This document shows, one piece after another, positions 45,178 through 54,882 of a stretch of DNA of 64,000 nt; within the stretch, counting starts at the first letter, position 1, and the number at the start of each line of letters is the position of its first letter. A model generated the notes under the pieces. That model did not search any database. It was not told the DNA's origin and saw only the letters and a list, made by a program, of their open reading frames with translations. The stretch covers positions 337,483 to 401,482 of the forward strand of contig NZ_JAGXJY010000004.1 of the NCBI RefSeq assembly GCF_019091085.1, read 5' to 3'. Both the position numbers and the translations under genes were made by a program. The DNA comes from Mesorhizobium sp. GbtcB19. Its GTDB lineage: Bacteria > Pseudomonadota > Alphaproteobacteria > Rhizobiales > Rhizobiaceae.

Positions 45178-46752
45178 TCAGAGCAGCTTCCACGCGATGT
45201 AGATCAAGGTCAGCGCGATCACCCACAGCGCCACGCGGCCGGAGCGGGTGTGGCGCGCTTCGGCCTTGCCGATGGCGCGCGCGGTCGCTTCGTCGAAGCG
45301 CAGGCCGTTCTCCGCCATCAGGTCGATCTCGCGCGACAGCCGATCCGTCCGGGCTGCGAGGTCCGGCGCCTGCCTTGCCAGCGTCAACAATGCCTTGGCG
45401 CCGTCGCGTGCGTCGGTGAGCAACCCGCGCGGGCCGAGATTGCCGGCGATCCAGTCGCCGACCACCGGCTCCGCCGTCTTCCACATGTTGAAGGCGGGAT
45501 CGAGCGTGCGCGCCACCCCCTCGACCACGACCATGGTCTTCTGCAGCAGTATCAGTTCCGGCCGGGCCGCCATGTCGAAGAGCTCGGTGACCTCGAACAG
45601 CAGCGTCAACAGCTTCGCCATCGAGATCGTCTCGGCCGACTGGCCGTGGATCGGCTCGCCGATGGCGCGGATGGCCTGCGCGAAGGCCGACACATTGTGC
45701 TGGCGCGGCACGTAGCCCGCCTCGAAATGCACCTCGGCGACGCGTTGATAGTCGCGCACGATGAAGCCGTAGAGGATCTCGGCGAGGAAACGCCGCTCCT
45801 TCTTGCCGAGCCGGCCGGCGATGCCGAGATCGACCGCGACGATGGTGCCGCTGGCCTCGACGAACAGGTTCCCCGGATGCATGTCGGCATGGAAGAAACC
45901 GTCGCGCAGCGTGTGGCGCAGGAACGACTGGATCAGGTTGGCGGCAATCGCCTTGAGATCGTGACCGGCGGTGGCAAGGCCGGCGATGTCGTTCATCTTG
46001 ACGCCGTCGATCCACTCCATGGTGAGCACGTCGCGGCCCGTCCGCTCCCAGTCTACGGCCGGCACACGAAAACCCGGGTCGTCCTTGGTGTTCTCGCCAA
46101 GCTCCGAAAGCGCGGCCGCCTCGAGCCTCAGATCCATCTCGATCCTGGTGGTCTGCGCCAGCGTCTGGGTCACCTCGACCGGGCGCAAGCGGCGTGACGA
46201 GGGGATGTATTTCTCCTGCAAGTGGGCGGCGAGGAAATAGCTTTCGAGATCCTGGAAGAAGCGATGGCGCACGCCGGGCCGGATGACTTTCACCGCCACC
46301 CGCGACGTCGCTCCCTCACGAGCGACGTCTGCGCCGTGCACCTGCGCGATCGAGGCGGCGGCAACGGGATCCCCAAAGCTGGAATAGAGATCGTCTATTC
46401 TGCGCCCGAGCGAGGCTTCGATCGCATGCACCGCTTCCGCCTTCGGGAAGGTGTGCATCTTGTCCTGCAGCAGCGCCAGGTCGAGCGCCATGTCGTTGCC
46501 GACGACATCGGGACGCGTCGCCAGGAACTGGCCGAGCTTGACGTAGGACGGCCCGAGCCGCACCACCGCGCGCGCCAGCCTGTCGCCACGCTGATAGCTC
46601 AGCGCCCGGCGGCGGGTGAAAAGCCGCGCCACCTGCCAGCCGAATTTCGGCATGCCGGAGAGTTCTTCGCCCGGCAGCGCCGCGACGACGCCCTCGCGAA
46701 CCAGCACCCAGCCGGCCCTGGCGAGCCTGAAGGCGGCGGCGACGCTGCTCAT
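45178..46752 (-). CDS. ubiB: UbiB-like protein kinase of the ubiquinone pathway
   Basis: A 524-residue ABC1/ADCK-family protein starting MSSVAAAFRLARAGWVLV. The family KxGQ motif is in YVKLGQFLATRPD near 72, the Ala-rich nucleotide loop in AAASIAQVHGA near 132, the catalytic segment in HADMHPGNLFV near 295 and the metal Asp in AVDLGIAGRL. The C-terminus has a membrane anchor (VALWVIALTLIYIAWKLL). It supports ubiquinone biosynthesis, probably as an ATPase. The ATG at 46750-46752 follows ubiE after 58 bases of partly repetitive DNA; the frame continues into that repeat but without a start signal. Confidence 0.93.
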   Translation of the reverse strand: MSSVAAAFRLARAGWVLVREGVVAALPGEELSGMPKFGWQVARLFTRRRALSYQRGDRLARAVVRLGPSYVKLGQFLATRPDVVGNDMALDLALLQDKMHTFPKAEAVHAIEASLGRRIDDLYSSFGDPVAAASIAQVHGADVAREGATSRVAVKVIRPGVRHRFFQDLESYFLAAHLQEKYIPSSRRLRPVEVTQTLAQTTRIEMDLRLEAAALSELGENTKDDPGFRVPAVDWERTGRDVLTMEWIDGVKMNDIAGLATAGHDLKAIAANLIQSFLRHTLRDGFFHADMHPGNLFVEASGTIVAVDLGIAGRLGKKERRFLAEILYGFIVRDYQRVAEVHFEAGYVPRQHNVSAFAQAIRAIGEPIHGQSAETISMAKLLTLLFEVTELFDMAARPELILLQKTMVVVEGVARTLDPAFNMWKTAEPVVGDWIAGNLGPRGLLTDARDGAKALLTLARQAPDLAARTDRLSREIDLMAENGLRFDEATARAIGKAEARHTRSGRVALWVIALTLIYIAWKLL

Positions 46753-46765
46753 TGTCCGTCCTGAT

Positions 46766-46812
46766 TCAAAAGGGCCTTGGTCAAAGGGGCCTGCTTCAAA
46801 GGATCCTGCCTC
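46766..46812 (-). repeat. Short tandem ~15-base repeats between ubiE and ubiB
   Basis: Three to four imperfect copies of a unit like TCAAAGGGGCCTGCT (TCAAAAGGGCCTTGG, TCAAAGGGGCCTGCT, TCAAAGGATCCTGCC, TCAAAGCTTCC). The last includes the stop codon and final codons of ubiE. In the ubiB frame they would read as repeats of the type AGSFE/AGPFD. Repeats of this kind, copying a gene's last codons, also occur at 25087-25170. Confidence 0.8.
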
Positions 46813-47587
46813 AAAGCTTCCAGCCCGAATGAAGGGCGGCAATGCCACCCGAATAGTTGCGGAAGGTGACGCGGTCGAAGTCGGCGCGGGTGATCATGGC
46901 CGCGAAATTCTGCTGGTTGGGGAACTTGCGGATGGATTCGACGAGATAGGAATAGGGCTCGCCATCGCCGGTGACCGCCTTGCCGATCCGGGGAATCGCG
47001 TTGAACGACCAGGCCTCGTAGACCTTGTCGAGCAGCGGCATCTCGACTTCGGAGAATTCGAGGCAGAGCAGCCGCCCGCCCCGCTTCAGCACCCGATAGG
47101 CTTCGGCAAGGGCGACCTCGATGCGCGGCACGTTGCGGATGCCGAAGGCGATCGTATAGGCATCGAAGCTATCGTCCGCGAACGGCAGCTCTTCGGCATT
47201 GGCCTCGACGAAATCGGTGTTTGCCGCAAGGCCCAGCTTCTCGGCGCGGTCGCGGCCGACGGCCAGCATCGAGCCATTGATGTCGAGCACCGTCGCATGG
47301 GCCTGGCGCTGACTTGCCTCGACGATGCGGAAGGCAATATCGCCGGTGCCGCCGGCGACGTCGAGCACCTTCCAGCCGGGCCGCTTCGGCGGGTTCAGCC
47401 AGGCGACCATCGCGTCCTTCCACAAGCGATGCAACCCGGCCGACATCAGATCGTTCATCAGGTCGTATCGATTGGCCACCTTGTGGAAGACGTCGTTGAC
47501 GAGCGGCTGCTTCTCGCCCTCCTCCACCTTCCTGAAACCATAGGAGGTTTCCATGCCGCCTGCGGCGGTGGTTCTCTCAACTGACAT
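46811..47587 (-). CDS. ubiE: Ubiquinone/menaquinone methyltransferase UbiE
   Basis: A 258-residue class I methyltransferase. Family start region [20 protein letters not shown] near 30, SAM motif [16 protein letters not shown] near 73, [25 protein letters not shown] near 128 (motif II, ending GIRNV), [10 protein letters not shown] (motif III), and the C-terminal [17 protein letters not shown]. It carries out the C-methylation of the benzoquinol ring with S-adenosylmethionine. ATG at 47585-47587. First gene of ubiE-ubiB-coaBC; the divergent gene is add. Confidence 0.96.
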   Translation of the reverse strand: MSVERTTAAGGMETSYGFRKVEEGEKQPLVNDVFHKVANRYDLMNDLMSAGLHRLWKDAMVAWLNPPKRPGWKVLDVAGGTGDIAFRIVEASQRQAHATVLDINGSMLAVGRDRAEKLGLAANTDFVEANAEELPFADDSFDAYTIAFGIRNVPRIEVALAEAYRVLKRGGRLLCLEFSEVEMPLLDKVYEAWSFNAIPRIGKAVTGDGEPYSYLVESIRKFPNQQNFAAMITRADFDRVTFRNYSGGIAALHSGWKL

Positions 47588-47755
47588 TATTTTGATCCGT
47601 CATAAAACCGGCGGGACCATAGCCGATCGATGGTGCCGACGCTATTGTCCAAGGCGCGGTTTTCGGCCGCGCTTTCAAAACCCGGCCGGGAAAGGTCTCG
47701 CATGATTTTTCGGCCAGAATCTGCGCGCGAGCAGCATACCGGACAGGATGACCGC

Positions 47756-48730
47756 ATGATTTTGAAAGCCGAATTGCACTGCCACATCGAAGGGGCGGCG
47801 GCGCCCGAGCTCGTCGTCGCCCAAGCCCGCAAATATGGCAAGGATCCTTCGCCCTACATCCACGACGGGTCCTTCGTCTGGCACGATTTCACCTCGTTTC
47901 TCGCCGCCTACGATTTCGCCTCCGACCTGTTCCGCACCGAAGAGGATTATGCGCGCCTCGCCGACCATTACCTGACCAGCCTCGCTCGCGACGGCGCCAT
48001 CTATTCCGAAGTCTTCACCTCGCCTGACCATGCCAAAAAGGCCGGCCTGTCGCCGAAAGCCTATACCGACGCACTTGGCGAAGGCATGGCCCGCGCCAAG
48101 GCCAAGACCGGCATCGAGGGCCGCATGATCGTCACCGGCGTGCGCCATGTCGGGGTCGAGGCGATCGAGCAGGCGGCGCGCTTCGCCGCCCGCTGCGGCC
48201 ATCCGCTGGTGACCGGTTTCGGCGTCGCCGGCGACGAGCGCATGGGCGATTTCGAGGATTATGTCCGCGCCTTCGAGATCGCGCGGGAAGCCGGCCTCGG
48301 CATCACCATCCATGCCGGCGAGCTGATGGGCTGGGAAAGCGTCAAGGCGGCCCTTGACCACATCCGCCCCTCACGCATCGGCCATGGCGTGCGCGCCATC
48401 GAGAACCCGGACCTCGTGCGCCGCATCGCCGACCAGGGCGTGGTGCTGGAATGCTGCCCGGGCTCCAACATCGCGCTGAAAGTGTTCGACAGCTTCGCCG
48501 ACCATCCCTTTCCGACGCTGCGCGCCGCCGGCTGCAAGGTGACGCTCAACTCCGACGACCCGCCCTATTTCTGGACCTCGCTGAAGCGCGAATACGATAT
48601 CGCCGCCGAGCATTTCGCCATGACCGACAAGGCGCTCACCGCGATCACCAGAACGGCCATCGAAGCGGCCTTCGTCGACAGGAAGACCAAGGTGATGCTG
48701 CTAGGCCGGCTGGACGCGAAGGTGCGGTGA
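47756..48730 (+). CDS. add: Adenosine deaminase
   Basis: A 324-residue TIM-barrel amidohydrolase starting [18 protein letters not shown]. Metal His-x-His in LHCHIEG (7-12), catalytic region [13 protein letters not shown] near 180 (His, Glu), His in RIGHGVRAI near 205 and the metal Asp in LNSDDPPYF near 262. It deaminates adenosine or deoxyadenosine. The frame continues upstream to 47630, but the barrel starts at the ATG at 47756. It is separated from upp by a 138-base inverted repeat region. Part of the nucleoside-salvage gene group. Confidence 0.94.
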   Translation: MILKAELHCHIEGAAAPELVVAQARKYGKDPSPYIHDGSFVWHDFTSFLAAYDFASDLFRTEEDYARLADHYLTSLARDGAIYSEVFTSPDHAKKAGLSPKAYTDALGEGMARAKAKTGIEGRMIVTGVRHVGVEAIEQAARFAARCGHPLVTGFGVAGDERMGDFEDYVRAFEIAREAGLGITIHAGELMGWESVKAALDHIRPSRIGHGVRAIENPDLVRRIADQGVVLECCPGSNIALKVFDSFADHPFPTLRAAGCKVTLNSDDPPYFWTSLKREYDIAAEHFAMTDKALTAITRTAIEAAFVDRKTKVMLLGRLDAKVR

Positions 48731-48868
48731 GTGGGTGGGGAGTAGTCGGTAGTCAGTAGTCATGGATTTGGCCGAGCGCGCATAGAGCAGTTGAAGGCCG
48801 GAGCTTTCCCCGGGCGAGGACTCGCAAATCGGCTCACTATTCACTACTCACTACTGACTACCACCCAC
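48731..48868. repeat. Imperfect long inverted repeat of TAGTCAGTAGT type between add and upp
   Basis: Left arm 48731-48760 (GTGGGTGG then AGTAGTCGGTAGTCAGTAGT), right arm 48843-48868 (ACTACTCACTACTGACTACCACCCAC). The arms pair over about 26 bases with a few mismatches around an 82-base loop. The sequence is low-complexity and different from families A-C. It probably forms the 3' end of add mRNA or an element insertion. Confidence 0.75.
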
Positions 48869-48890
48869 TGCGAACCAGTCGGAGCACATC

Positions 48891-49520
48891 ATGCAGGGCG
48901 TCACCGTCGTCGACCACCCGCTTGTCCAGCACAAGCTGACCATCATGCGCAAGAAGGAGACCTCGACGGCCGGCTTCCGGCGGCTGCTGCGCGAAATCTC
49001 ATTGCTGCTCGGCTATGAGGTGACCCGCAATCTCGAACTGACCACCACCATGATCGAGACGCCGATCGAGGAGATGGAGGCGCCGACGCTGGAGGGCAAG
49101 AAGCTGGTCTTCGCCTCGGTGCTGCGCGCCGGCAACGGCCTGCTCGAAGGCTTGCTCGACCTGGTGCCGGCGGCGCGTGTCGCCCATATCGGCCTCTACC
49201 GCGACCATGACACGCTGGAAGCGGTCGAATATTTCTTCAAGGCGCCGAGCGATCTTGCCGACCGGCTGGTGATCGTCGTCGATCCGATGTTGGCGACCGC
49301 CAATTCGGCGATCGCCGCCATCGACAAGCTGAAGGGGCGCGGCGCCACCAACATCCGCTTCCTCTGCCTCCTGGCCGCCCCGGAAGGCATCGAGCGTTTC
49401 ACCAAGGCGCATCCGGATGTGCCGATCTTCACCGCCTCGATCGACCGCCAGCTGAACGACAAGGGCTATATCATGCCCGGCCTCGGCGACGCCGGCGACC
49501 GCATGTACGGGACCAAGTGA
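48891..49520 (+). CDS. upp: Uracil phosphoribosyltransferase
   Basis: A 209-residue enzyme starting [21 protein letters not shown]-binding [14 protein letters not shown] near 125, [19 protein letters not shown] near 78 and the uracil/C-terminal [15 protein letters not shown]. It converts uracil and PRPP to UMP, completing salvage with deoA and cdd encoded nearby. ATG at 48891 with GGAGCACATC upstream. Length and motifs are entirely standard. Confidence 0.96.
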   Translation: MQGVTVVDHPLVQHKLTIMRKKETSTAGFRRLLREISLLLGYEVTRNLELTTTMIETPIEEMEAPTLEGKKLVFASVLRAGNGLLEGLLDLVPAARVAHIGLYRDHDTLEAVEYFFKAPSDLADRLVIVVDPMLATANSAIAAIDKLKGRGATNIRFLCLLAAPEGIERFTKAHPDVPIFTASIDRQLNDKGYIMPGLGDAGDRMYGTK

Positions 49521-49628
49521 GCGCATCCGTTTACCAAGCGTTTACGCAAAGGCGCGGTTCCGGCACGCGTTAAAGCGGAAAACACCATGTCGATCTAAGG
49601 ATGCACCCTGGACCTAGGGGCGTCATCC

Positions 49629-50195
49629 ATGCTGCGCAAGCTTCTCATCCTTGGCATTTTTGCCGGAACCTCGGCTTCGATTCCGATCCTTTACCAGGCG
49701 AATCCGCATCTGGTGGACGGCATGCTGCAATCGACCGTCGCCTCGCAGCCGGCGGCGCCGGAAGCGCAGCCTCAGGTCAATCTCGCTTCAGTCCCGGACA
49801 AGCCGGCGGCGCCGTTGCCGCTTGGCCGACAGGTGCTGGTCAATGCCGACGCCCGCGGCCACTTCACATCGCAGTTCAAGCTCAACGGCCGCCAGGTCGA
49901 CGGCATGATCGACACCGGCGCGACGCTGGTCGCCATCAACACCTCGACGGCGCGCAGGATCGGCATCTCGCTCAACCCGTCCGATTTCAATCATCAGGTG
50001 AACACCGCCAACGGCGCCATCAAGGCCGCAGTGGTGTCGCTCGACCATCTGCAGATCGGCAAGATCGCCGTCGACAACGTCCAGGCGATGGTCCTCGACG
50101 ACAGGGCGCTGCAGACCAATCTGATCGGCATGAGCTTCCTGCAGCGTCTGCAGAAATACCAGGTCCAGGACGGCGCGCTGCTGCTGGTGCAGTAA
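49629..50195 (+). CDS. Periplasmic retropepsin-like aspartic protease (TIGR02281-type)
   Basis: A 188-residue protein with an N-terminal membrane anchor or signal (MLRKLLILGIFAGTSASIP), a Pro/Ala-rich linker to about 65, and a single retropepsin fold: GRQVDGMIDTGATLVAINT carries the active-site D-T-G (~95), and NLIGMSFLQRLQKYQVQDG is the usual second half. Such one-domain proteases act as dimers. The substrate is unknown; the family is common in alphaproteobacteria and annotated as a clan AA aspartic protease. Its stop is 6 bases from the convergent deoA stop. Confidence 0.88.
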   Translation: MLRKLLILGIFAGTSASIPILYQANPHLVDGMLQSTVASQPAAPEAQPQVNLASVPDKPAAPLPLGRQVLVNADARGHFTSQFKLNGRQVDGMIDTGATLVAINTSTARRIGISLNPSDFNHQVNTANGAIKAAVVSLDHLQIGKIAVDNVQAMVLDDRALQTNLIGMSFLQRLQKYQVQDGALLLVQ

Positions 50196-50201
50196 CCGGC
50201 T

Positions 50202-51518
50202 TTACCGAGGCAATATCCGCCTGAGCACCGTCTTCTCGGCGGGCGGCTTGGAAACTCCGATCGTATAGGCGGCACGCACGGCGGCGGCAGCCGCTTCAGC
50301 CTCCGCGTCGGTGCGGGCATGCACCAGCGCCAGCGCCTCGCCCGAACGCGCCTCGGCGCCGACCGGCAGCAGCCGGGTCAAACCGACGGCATGATCGATC
50401 TTGTCGTCCGGATGGGAACGCCCGCCGCCGAGCGTGACGACGGCAAGCCCGATATCGCGCGTGGCAATGCCGGTCACGAATCCGTCCTGTCCCGCCGTCA
50501 CAGCCAGTTCGACCGGCGCCGTCGGCAGATAATTTTCCGGGTTCTCGATGAAATCGCCTGGACCGCCAAGTGCTGCCACCATACGCGCGAAGACGGCGGC
50601 GGCCCGGCCGCCGGCAAGCGCCTCTGTGGCGCGCCTGATGCCATCCTGGTTGGACGAGACCAGCCCAGCCGACTGCAGCATCTCGGCGGCCAGCGCCAGC
50701 GTCACATCCTCCAGCCGCCGATCGCGAAAACGGCCGGTGAGGAAATCGACGGCATTCTTCACCTCGACCGCGTTGCCGGCTGCCGAAGCCAGCGGCTCGT
50801 TCATGCCGGTCACCAGCGCGGATGCGTTCAAACCGGCGCCATTGGCGACCTCGACCAGGCTGTTCGCCAAGGCGACCGCGTCGCGCGACTTTTCCATGAA
50901 GGCGCCGCTGCCGACCTTGACGTCGAGCACCAGCGAGCCGAGCCCGGCGGCAAGCTTCTTAGACAGGATCGAGGCGGTGATCAGCGGGATCGATTCGACC
51001 GTGCCGGTGACGTCGCGGATCGCGTAGAGCCGGCGATCGGCGGGCGCGAGGTCAGCGGTCTGGCCGATGATGGCGCAGCCGGTCTCGAGCACCGTCTTGC
51101 GGAAAAGCGCCACGTCCGGCTGGCTCGCATAGCCCGGAATGGCATCCATCTTGTCCAGCGTTCCGCCGGTGTGACCGAGGCCGCGGCCGGAGATCATCGG
51201 CACATAGGCGCCACAGGCGGCGACGATCGGCGCCAGCATCAGCGAGACATTGTCGCCGACGCCGCCCGTCGAATGCTTGTCGGTGACCGGGCCCGGCAGA
51301 TCGGACCAGTCGAGCACATCGCCGGAATCGCGCATGGCGATGGTCAGCGCCACCGCTTCCTCGCGGCTCATGCCGTTGAGAAACACGGCCATGGCGAAAG
51401 CGCCGACCTGGCCCTCGGAGATGGTGCCGGCCGTCAACCCTTTGACGAAGGCAGCGATCTCGTCGGTCGAGAGCCTGTGGCCGTCGCGCTTGCGGCGGAT
51501 GATCTCCTGCGGCAGCAT
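50202..51518 (-). CDS. deoA: Thymidine phosphorylase
   Basis: A 438-residue family 3 nucleoside phosphorylase starting MLPQEIIRRKRDGHRL. Helical N-domain, phosphate/anion motif VTDKHSTGGVGDNVSL near 82, the family signature SGRGLGHTGGTLDKMDAIPG near 110, and a C-terminal PYNP domain from about 345. It cleaves thymidine (deoxyuridine) to base and deoxyribose-1-phosphate. The ATG at 51516-51518 overlaps the stop of the purine nucleoside phosphorylase gene by one base. Operon order is cdd-PNP-deoA. Confidence 0.94.
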   Translation of the reverse strand: MLPQEIIRRKRDGHRLSTDEIAAFVKGLTAGTISEGQVGAFAMAVFLNGMSREEAVALTIAMRDSGDVLDWSDLPGPVTDKHSTGGVGDNVSLMLAPIVAACGAYVPMISGRGLGHTGGTLDKMDAIPGYASQPDVALFRKTVLETGCAIIGQTADLAPADRRLYAIRDVTGTVESIPLITASILSKKLAAGLGSLVLDVKVGSGAFMEKSRDAVALANSLVEVANGAGLNASALVTGMNEPLASAAGNAVEVKNAVDFLTGRFRDRRLEDVTLALAAEMLQSAGLVSSNQDGIRRATEALAGGRAAAVFARMVAALGGPGDFIENPENYLPTAPVELAVTAGQDGFVTGIATRDIGLAVVTLGGGRSHPDDKIDHAVGLTRLLPVGAEARSGEALALVHARTDAEAEAAAAAVRAAYTIGVSKPPAEKTVLRRILPR

Positions 51519-52321
51519 CAGTCGGGCAGACCGTCCTGGAAGACGCGCCGCAGGACCGTCGCCAGCCGCGCGCCGCCGATCGGCGCCATGTCCTTGGTTT
51601 CCTGGTGCGAAAGCTCTGCTCCCGTCATTCCGGCCGCCAGATTGGTGATGACCGAGCAGGCGGCGACCTTGAGCCCGAGGAAACGGGCGAGGATGACTTC
51701 CGGCACCGTCGACATGCCGACCGCATTGGCGCCCATGACGCGCGCCATGCGGATCTCGGCCGGCGTCTCGAAGCATGGCCCGGAGAACCACATGTAGACG
51801 CCCTGATGCAGCGCCGTGCCGGTCGCCTTCGCCGCCTTTTCGATCGCGCCGCGCAGGCCGGCATCATAGGCCTCGGTGAGGCCGACGAAGCGGCGGTCGC
51901 TCGGCTCGCCGATCAAAGGATTGGAGCCGGAGAAGTTGATGTGGTCGGTGATCAGCATCACCGACCCAGGTCCCATCTCGGGATCGACCGAGCCGGCGGC
52001 ATTGGTCAGGATCAAATGCGAGACGCCGATGCCGGCAAGCACTTCGAGCGCCGGACGCATCGCCGCGGCATTGCCATGCTCGTAATAATGCGCGCGGCCG
52101 GACAGCATCAGTACCGGCGTGCCGGCGAAATGCCCGGCAACCACATCGCCGGCATGGCCGGAAACGCCGCTGCGCGGAAAGCCCGGCAGCTCGGCATAGG
52201 CGATGCGCCTGGCATCCTTGACCTGGTCGACCAGCCCGCCGAGGCCCGAGCCCAGCACGAGCGCCGCCGTGGGCGCCAGCCCGTCCAGCTTCTCGACCAG
52301 ATGATCCAGCGCTTCCATCAT
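51518..52321 (-). CDS. Purine nucleoside phosphorylase (trimeric PNP type)
   Basis: A 267-residue trimeric-type PNP starting MMEALDHLVEKLDGLAPTAA. GSGLGGLVDQ near 25 (phosphate site), RAHYYEHGN near 75, NAAGSVDPEMGPG near 108, the base-binding YMWFSGPCFETPAEIR near 185 and VGMSTVPEVILAR near 208. It phosphorolyses inosine/guanosine and deoxy analogues. Two ATGs at 52321 and 52318 are both possible; either overlaps the cdd stop, indicating coupling. A 5'-methylthioadenosine phosphorylase is less likely, given that residue pattern and the neighbours. Confidence 0.93.
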   Translation of the reverse strand: MMEALDHLVEKLDGLAPTAALVLGSGLGGLVDQVKDARRIAYAELPGFPRSGVSGHAGDVVAGHFAGTPVLMLSGRAHYYEHGNAAAMRPALEVLAGIGVSHLILTNAAGSVDPEMGPGSVMLITDHINFSGSNPLIGEPSDRRFVGLTEAYDAGLRGAIEKAAKATGTALHQGVYMWFSGPCFETPAEIRMARVMGANAVGMSTVPEVILARFLGLKVAACSVITNLAAGMTGAELSHQETKDMAPIGGARLATVLRRVFQDGLPD

Positions 52322-52710
52322 TTCAAGATGTCGCCTCTGAAGCCGTAAGGCAGCATGTCGCCCATGGTCACCGTCTCGGCCACGCCGGTGTTGTCGCACA
52401 GATAAAGCTTGGTGTCCGGCCGGCAGAATTCCGCCAGCCGCTGCCGGCAGCCGCCGCAGGGCGAGCATTTGGCCATGCGTTCGGCAATCACCGCGATCTC
52501 CACGATCCTGCCGCCGCCGCCCATGATGTAGTGGCCGAGCGCCGTCGTTTCGGCGCACCAGCCTTCAGGGTAGGACGCCACCTCGATGTTGGCGCCGGTG
52601 AAGACGCGCCCGTCCTCGGTGCGAAGTGCTGCACCCACCGGGAATTTCGAATAGGGCGCATAGGCCTTGGCCATCGCCGTCTTCGCCGCCTCGAACAGAT
52701 CATGCGACAT
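52318..52710 (-). CDS. cdd: Cytidine deaminase
   Basis: A 130-residue homotetrameric-type cytidine deaminase starting MSHDLFEAAKTAMAKAYAPYSKFPVG. The zinc and catalytic residues are in EGWCAETTALGHYI (Cys-Ala-Glu, ~52) and KCSPCGGCRQRLAEF (two Cys, ~85). It converts cytidine or deoxycytidine to uridine. ATG at 52708-52710. It follows the second NupQ-like permease gene after 59 bases and leads the cdd-PNP-deoA group. Confidence 0.96.
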   Translation of the reverse strand: MSHDLFEAAKTAMAKAYAPYSKFPVGAALRTEDGRVFTGANIEVASYPEGWCAETTALGHYIMGGGGRIVEIAVIAERMAKCSPCGGCRQRLAEFCRPDTKLYLCDNTGVAETVTMGDMLPYGFRGDILK

Positions 52711-52769
52711 CCGGTTGTTCTCTCCCACGATCTTGTTCAAATGCCGGTCGCGCCGGGCGAAATCCCGCC

Positions 52770-53741
52770 TCAGCGTTCCTTGACATAAGGCACGCCGCCG
52801 GCGCGCGGCGGAATCGCTTTGCCGATGAAGCCCGCGAGCAGGATCACGGTCAGCACATAGGGCAGCGCCTGCATGAATTGCGCGGGCACCTTGCCGATGA
52901 GCGGCAGCGGCGAACCCTGCAGGCGAATGGACGCCGCGTCGAGGAAGCCGAACAAGAGACAGGCGAACATGGCGTTGACCGGCTTCCATTTGGCGAAGAT
53001 CAGCGCCGCCAGCGCGATATAGCCCTTGCCCGCCGTCATATCCTTCACGAAGCCGCCATTTTGCACCATCGAGAGATAGGCGCCGGCAATGCCGGTGAGG
53101 ATGCCGGTGCAGATGAGCGCGCGGTAACGCAACCAGGCGACCGAGATGCCGGCTGTATCGACGGCGGCCGGATTTTCGCCGACCGCGCGCATCCTGAGGC
53201 CGAAGCGGGTGCGATAGAGCACCCACCAGGTGAACGGCACCATCAGGAAGGCGATGTAGACCAGGATGGAATGACCGGAGATCAGCTCGGCATAGATCGG
53301 GCCGATGATCGGCACATCCCTGACCGCGTCGGCGCCGGGCCAGATGATCGCCTCGAACCGTTCGCCCGGCTGCAGCGCCGGAGTGCGCCCGCCCTGCTGA
53401 AACCAGGCCTGACCGAGCATGATGGTCGAGCCGGCGGCGATGAAATTGATCGCCACGCCGGAAACGATCTGGTTGCCGCGATGCGTGATCGAGGCGAAGC
53501 CATGCACCATGGCGAAGGCGATCGACATCAGGATCGCCATGCCGAGGCCGATCAGTGCCGAGTGAAAGACCGCGGCCGCCGAGGCGCCGGCGAAGGCGCC
53601 GACCAGCATCTTGCCTTCCAGCCCGATGTCGAACACGCCGGCGCGCTCCGAATAGAGGCCGGCAAGGCAGGCGAGCAGCAGCGGCACCGACAGGCGGATG
53701 GTGGAGTCCAGGATCTGGACGATGGCGATGAAGATATCCAT
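52770..53741 (-). CDS. Nucleoside ABC transporter permease (NupQ-like)
   Basis: A 323-residue permease with about eight to nine helices, of the branched-chain/sugar (BPD_transp_2) class. The landmark AGVFDIGLEGKMLVGAFAGASAA near 35, RAVGENPAAVDTAGISVAWLRY near 190 (coupling loop) and GKGYIALAALIFAKWKP near 232 are typical of BMP/guanosine-type transporters. It pairs with the permease gene 53743-54882, whose stop is one base from this start. Substrate is inferred from neighbouring nucleoside enzymes. Confidence 0.9.
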   Translation of the reverse strand: MDIFIAIVQILDSTIRLSVPLLLACLAGLYSERAGVFDIGLEGKMLVGAFAGASAAAVFHSALIGLGMAILMSIAFAMVHGFASITHRGNQIVSGVAINFIAAGSTIMLGQAWFQQGGRTPALQPGERFEAIIWPGADAVRDVPIIGPIYAELISGHSILVYIAFLMVPFTWWVLYRTRFGLRMRAVGENPAAVDTAGISVAWLRYRALICTGILTGIAGAYLSMVQNGGFVKDMTAGKGYIALAALIFAKWKPVNAMFACLLFGFLDAASIRLQGSPLPLIGKVPAQFMQALPYVLTVILLAGFIGKAIPPRAGGVPYVKER

Positions 53742-53742
53742 C

Positions 53743-54882
53743 TCAGGCGCCCTTTCCCTTGATCGCTTCCATGCCGACCGATTTGGGGCTGAACGAGGCG
53801 AAAATCGCCTGGATATAGGGCCTGAACATGTGCTCCAGCGCGCCGGCGAACAGGATCACCAGACCCTGGATGATGACGATCATGTCGCGGGTGATCGACG
53901 GCATCTCGAAGGAAAGCTCGGCGCCACCCTGGTAGAGCATGCCGAACAGGATTGCCGCCAGCACGATGCCGACCGGATGCAGCCGGCCCATCAGCGCCAC
54001 CGCGATGCCGACATAGCCGGCGCCCGAAACGAAATCGATCGCGACATTGTGCTGGTCGCCCATCACCGGGTTGAGCGCCATCATACCGGCCAGCGCGCCC
54101 GAGATCATCATGGCGGTCAGCACGATGCGGGTTTCCGAAATGCCGGCATAGCGCGCCGCTTTCGGGCTGTGGCCATAGGTGCGCATCTCGTAGCCGAGCC
54201 TGGTGCGCCAGATCAGAAGCCAGACCAGGAAGGCCATGACCAGCGCCAGCAGGAAGCAGATGTTGAGCGGCGCCGAGCGGATCTTGGCGCCGAACAGCTC
54301 GATCACCCAGTTGAGCTTCGGCAGTTCAGCGCCGCCGACGAAATTGCGCGTCTGCGGCGCCTGCGAGCCGAGCGGCTTCAGCGGACCGACCAGCAGATAG
54401 ACCATCGTCGAGGCGGCGATGAAGTTGAACATGATGGTGGTGATGACGATGTGCGAGCCGCGCCTGGCCTGCAGATAGGCGGGAATGAAGCCCCAGAGCG
54501 CGCCGAACGCGGCCGAAGCGACAATGGCAAACGGAAACAGCAGCCACCAGGGCAGCGTGCTGTCCAGGCTCAGGCAGACCAGCGCGATGCCGAGGCCGCC
54601 GATATAGGCCTGGCCCTCGGTGCCGATGTTGAACAGGCTGCAATGCGCCGCCACGGCCACCGACAGGCCGGTGAAGATGAAGGTCGTGGCGTAGAACAGC
54701 GTGAACGCTATGCCGGTGCCTTTGCCGAATGCGCCTTCGACGAGGATGACGGCGGCGCGAAACGGATTCTCGCCAACCAGCACGACGACAAGGCCGGCGA
54801 CGATGAAGGCCACGGAGAGGTTGATCAACGGAATCAACCCATAATCGGCCCAGGCCGGCAACTTTGCGTAAGGCGTGCTCAT
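53743..54882 (-). CDS. Nucleoside ABC transporter permease (NupP-like)
   Basis: A 379-residue BPD_transp_2-class permease with about ten helices. SLFNIGTEGQAYIGGLG near 82, HIVITTIMFNFIAAS near 140, YGHSPKAARYAGISETRIVL near 232 (coupling loop) and SGAGYVGIAVALMGRLHPVG near 285 are the family patterns. It overlaps the ATPase gene stop by 4 bases. Length and loop pattern fit the larger of the two permeases of BmpA-NupABC systems. Confidence 0.9.
   Translation of the reverse strand: MSTPYAKLPAWADYGLIPLINLSVAFIVAGLVVVLVGENPFRAAVILVEGAFGKGTGIAFTLFYATTFIFTGLSVAVAAHCSLFNIGTEGQAYIGGLGIALVCLSLDSTLPWWLLFPFAIVASAAFGALWGFIPAYLQARRGSHIVITTIMFNFIAASTMVYLLVGPLKPLGSQAPQTRNFVGGAELPKLNWVIELFGAKIRSAPLNICFLLALVMAFLVWLLIWRTRLGYEMRTYGHSPKAARYAGISETRIVLTAMMISGALAGMMALNPVMGDQHNVAIDFVSGAGYVGIAVALMGRLHPVGIVLAAILFGMLYQGGAELSFEMPSITRDMIVIIQGLVILFAGALEHMFRPYIQAIFASFSPKSVGMEAIKGKGA

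Noticed and set aside
45178..46848. ubiB starting at 46848 with a repetitive AGSFEAGPFD leader
   Set aside because: The leader is encoded by the 15-base tandem repeat that overlaps the ubiE stop; the ATG at 46752 begins the normal UbiB N-terminus.
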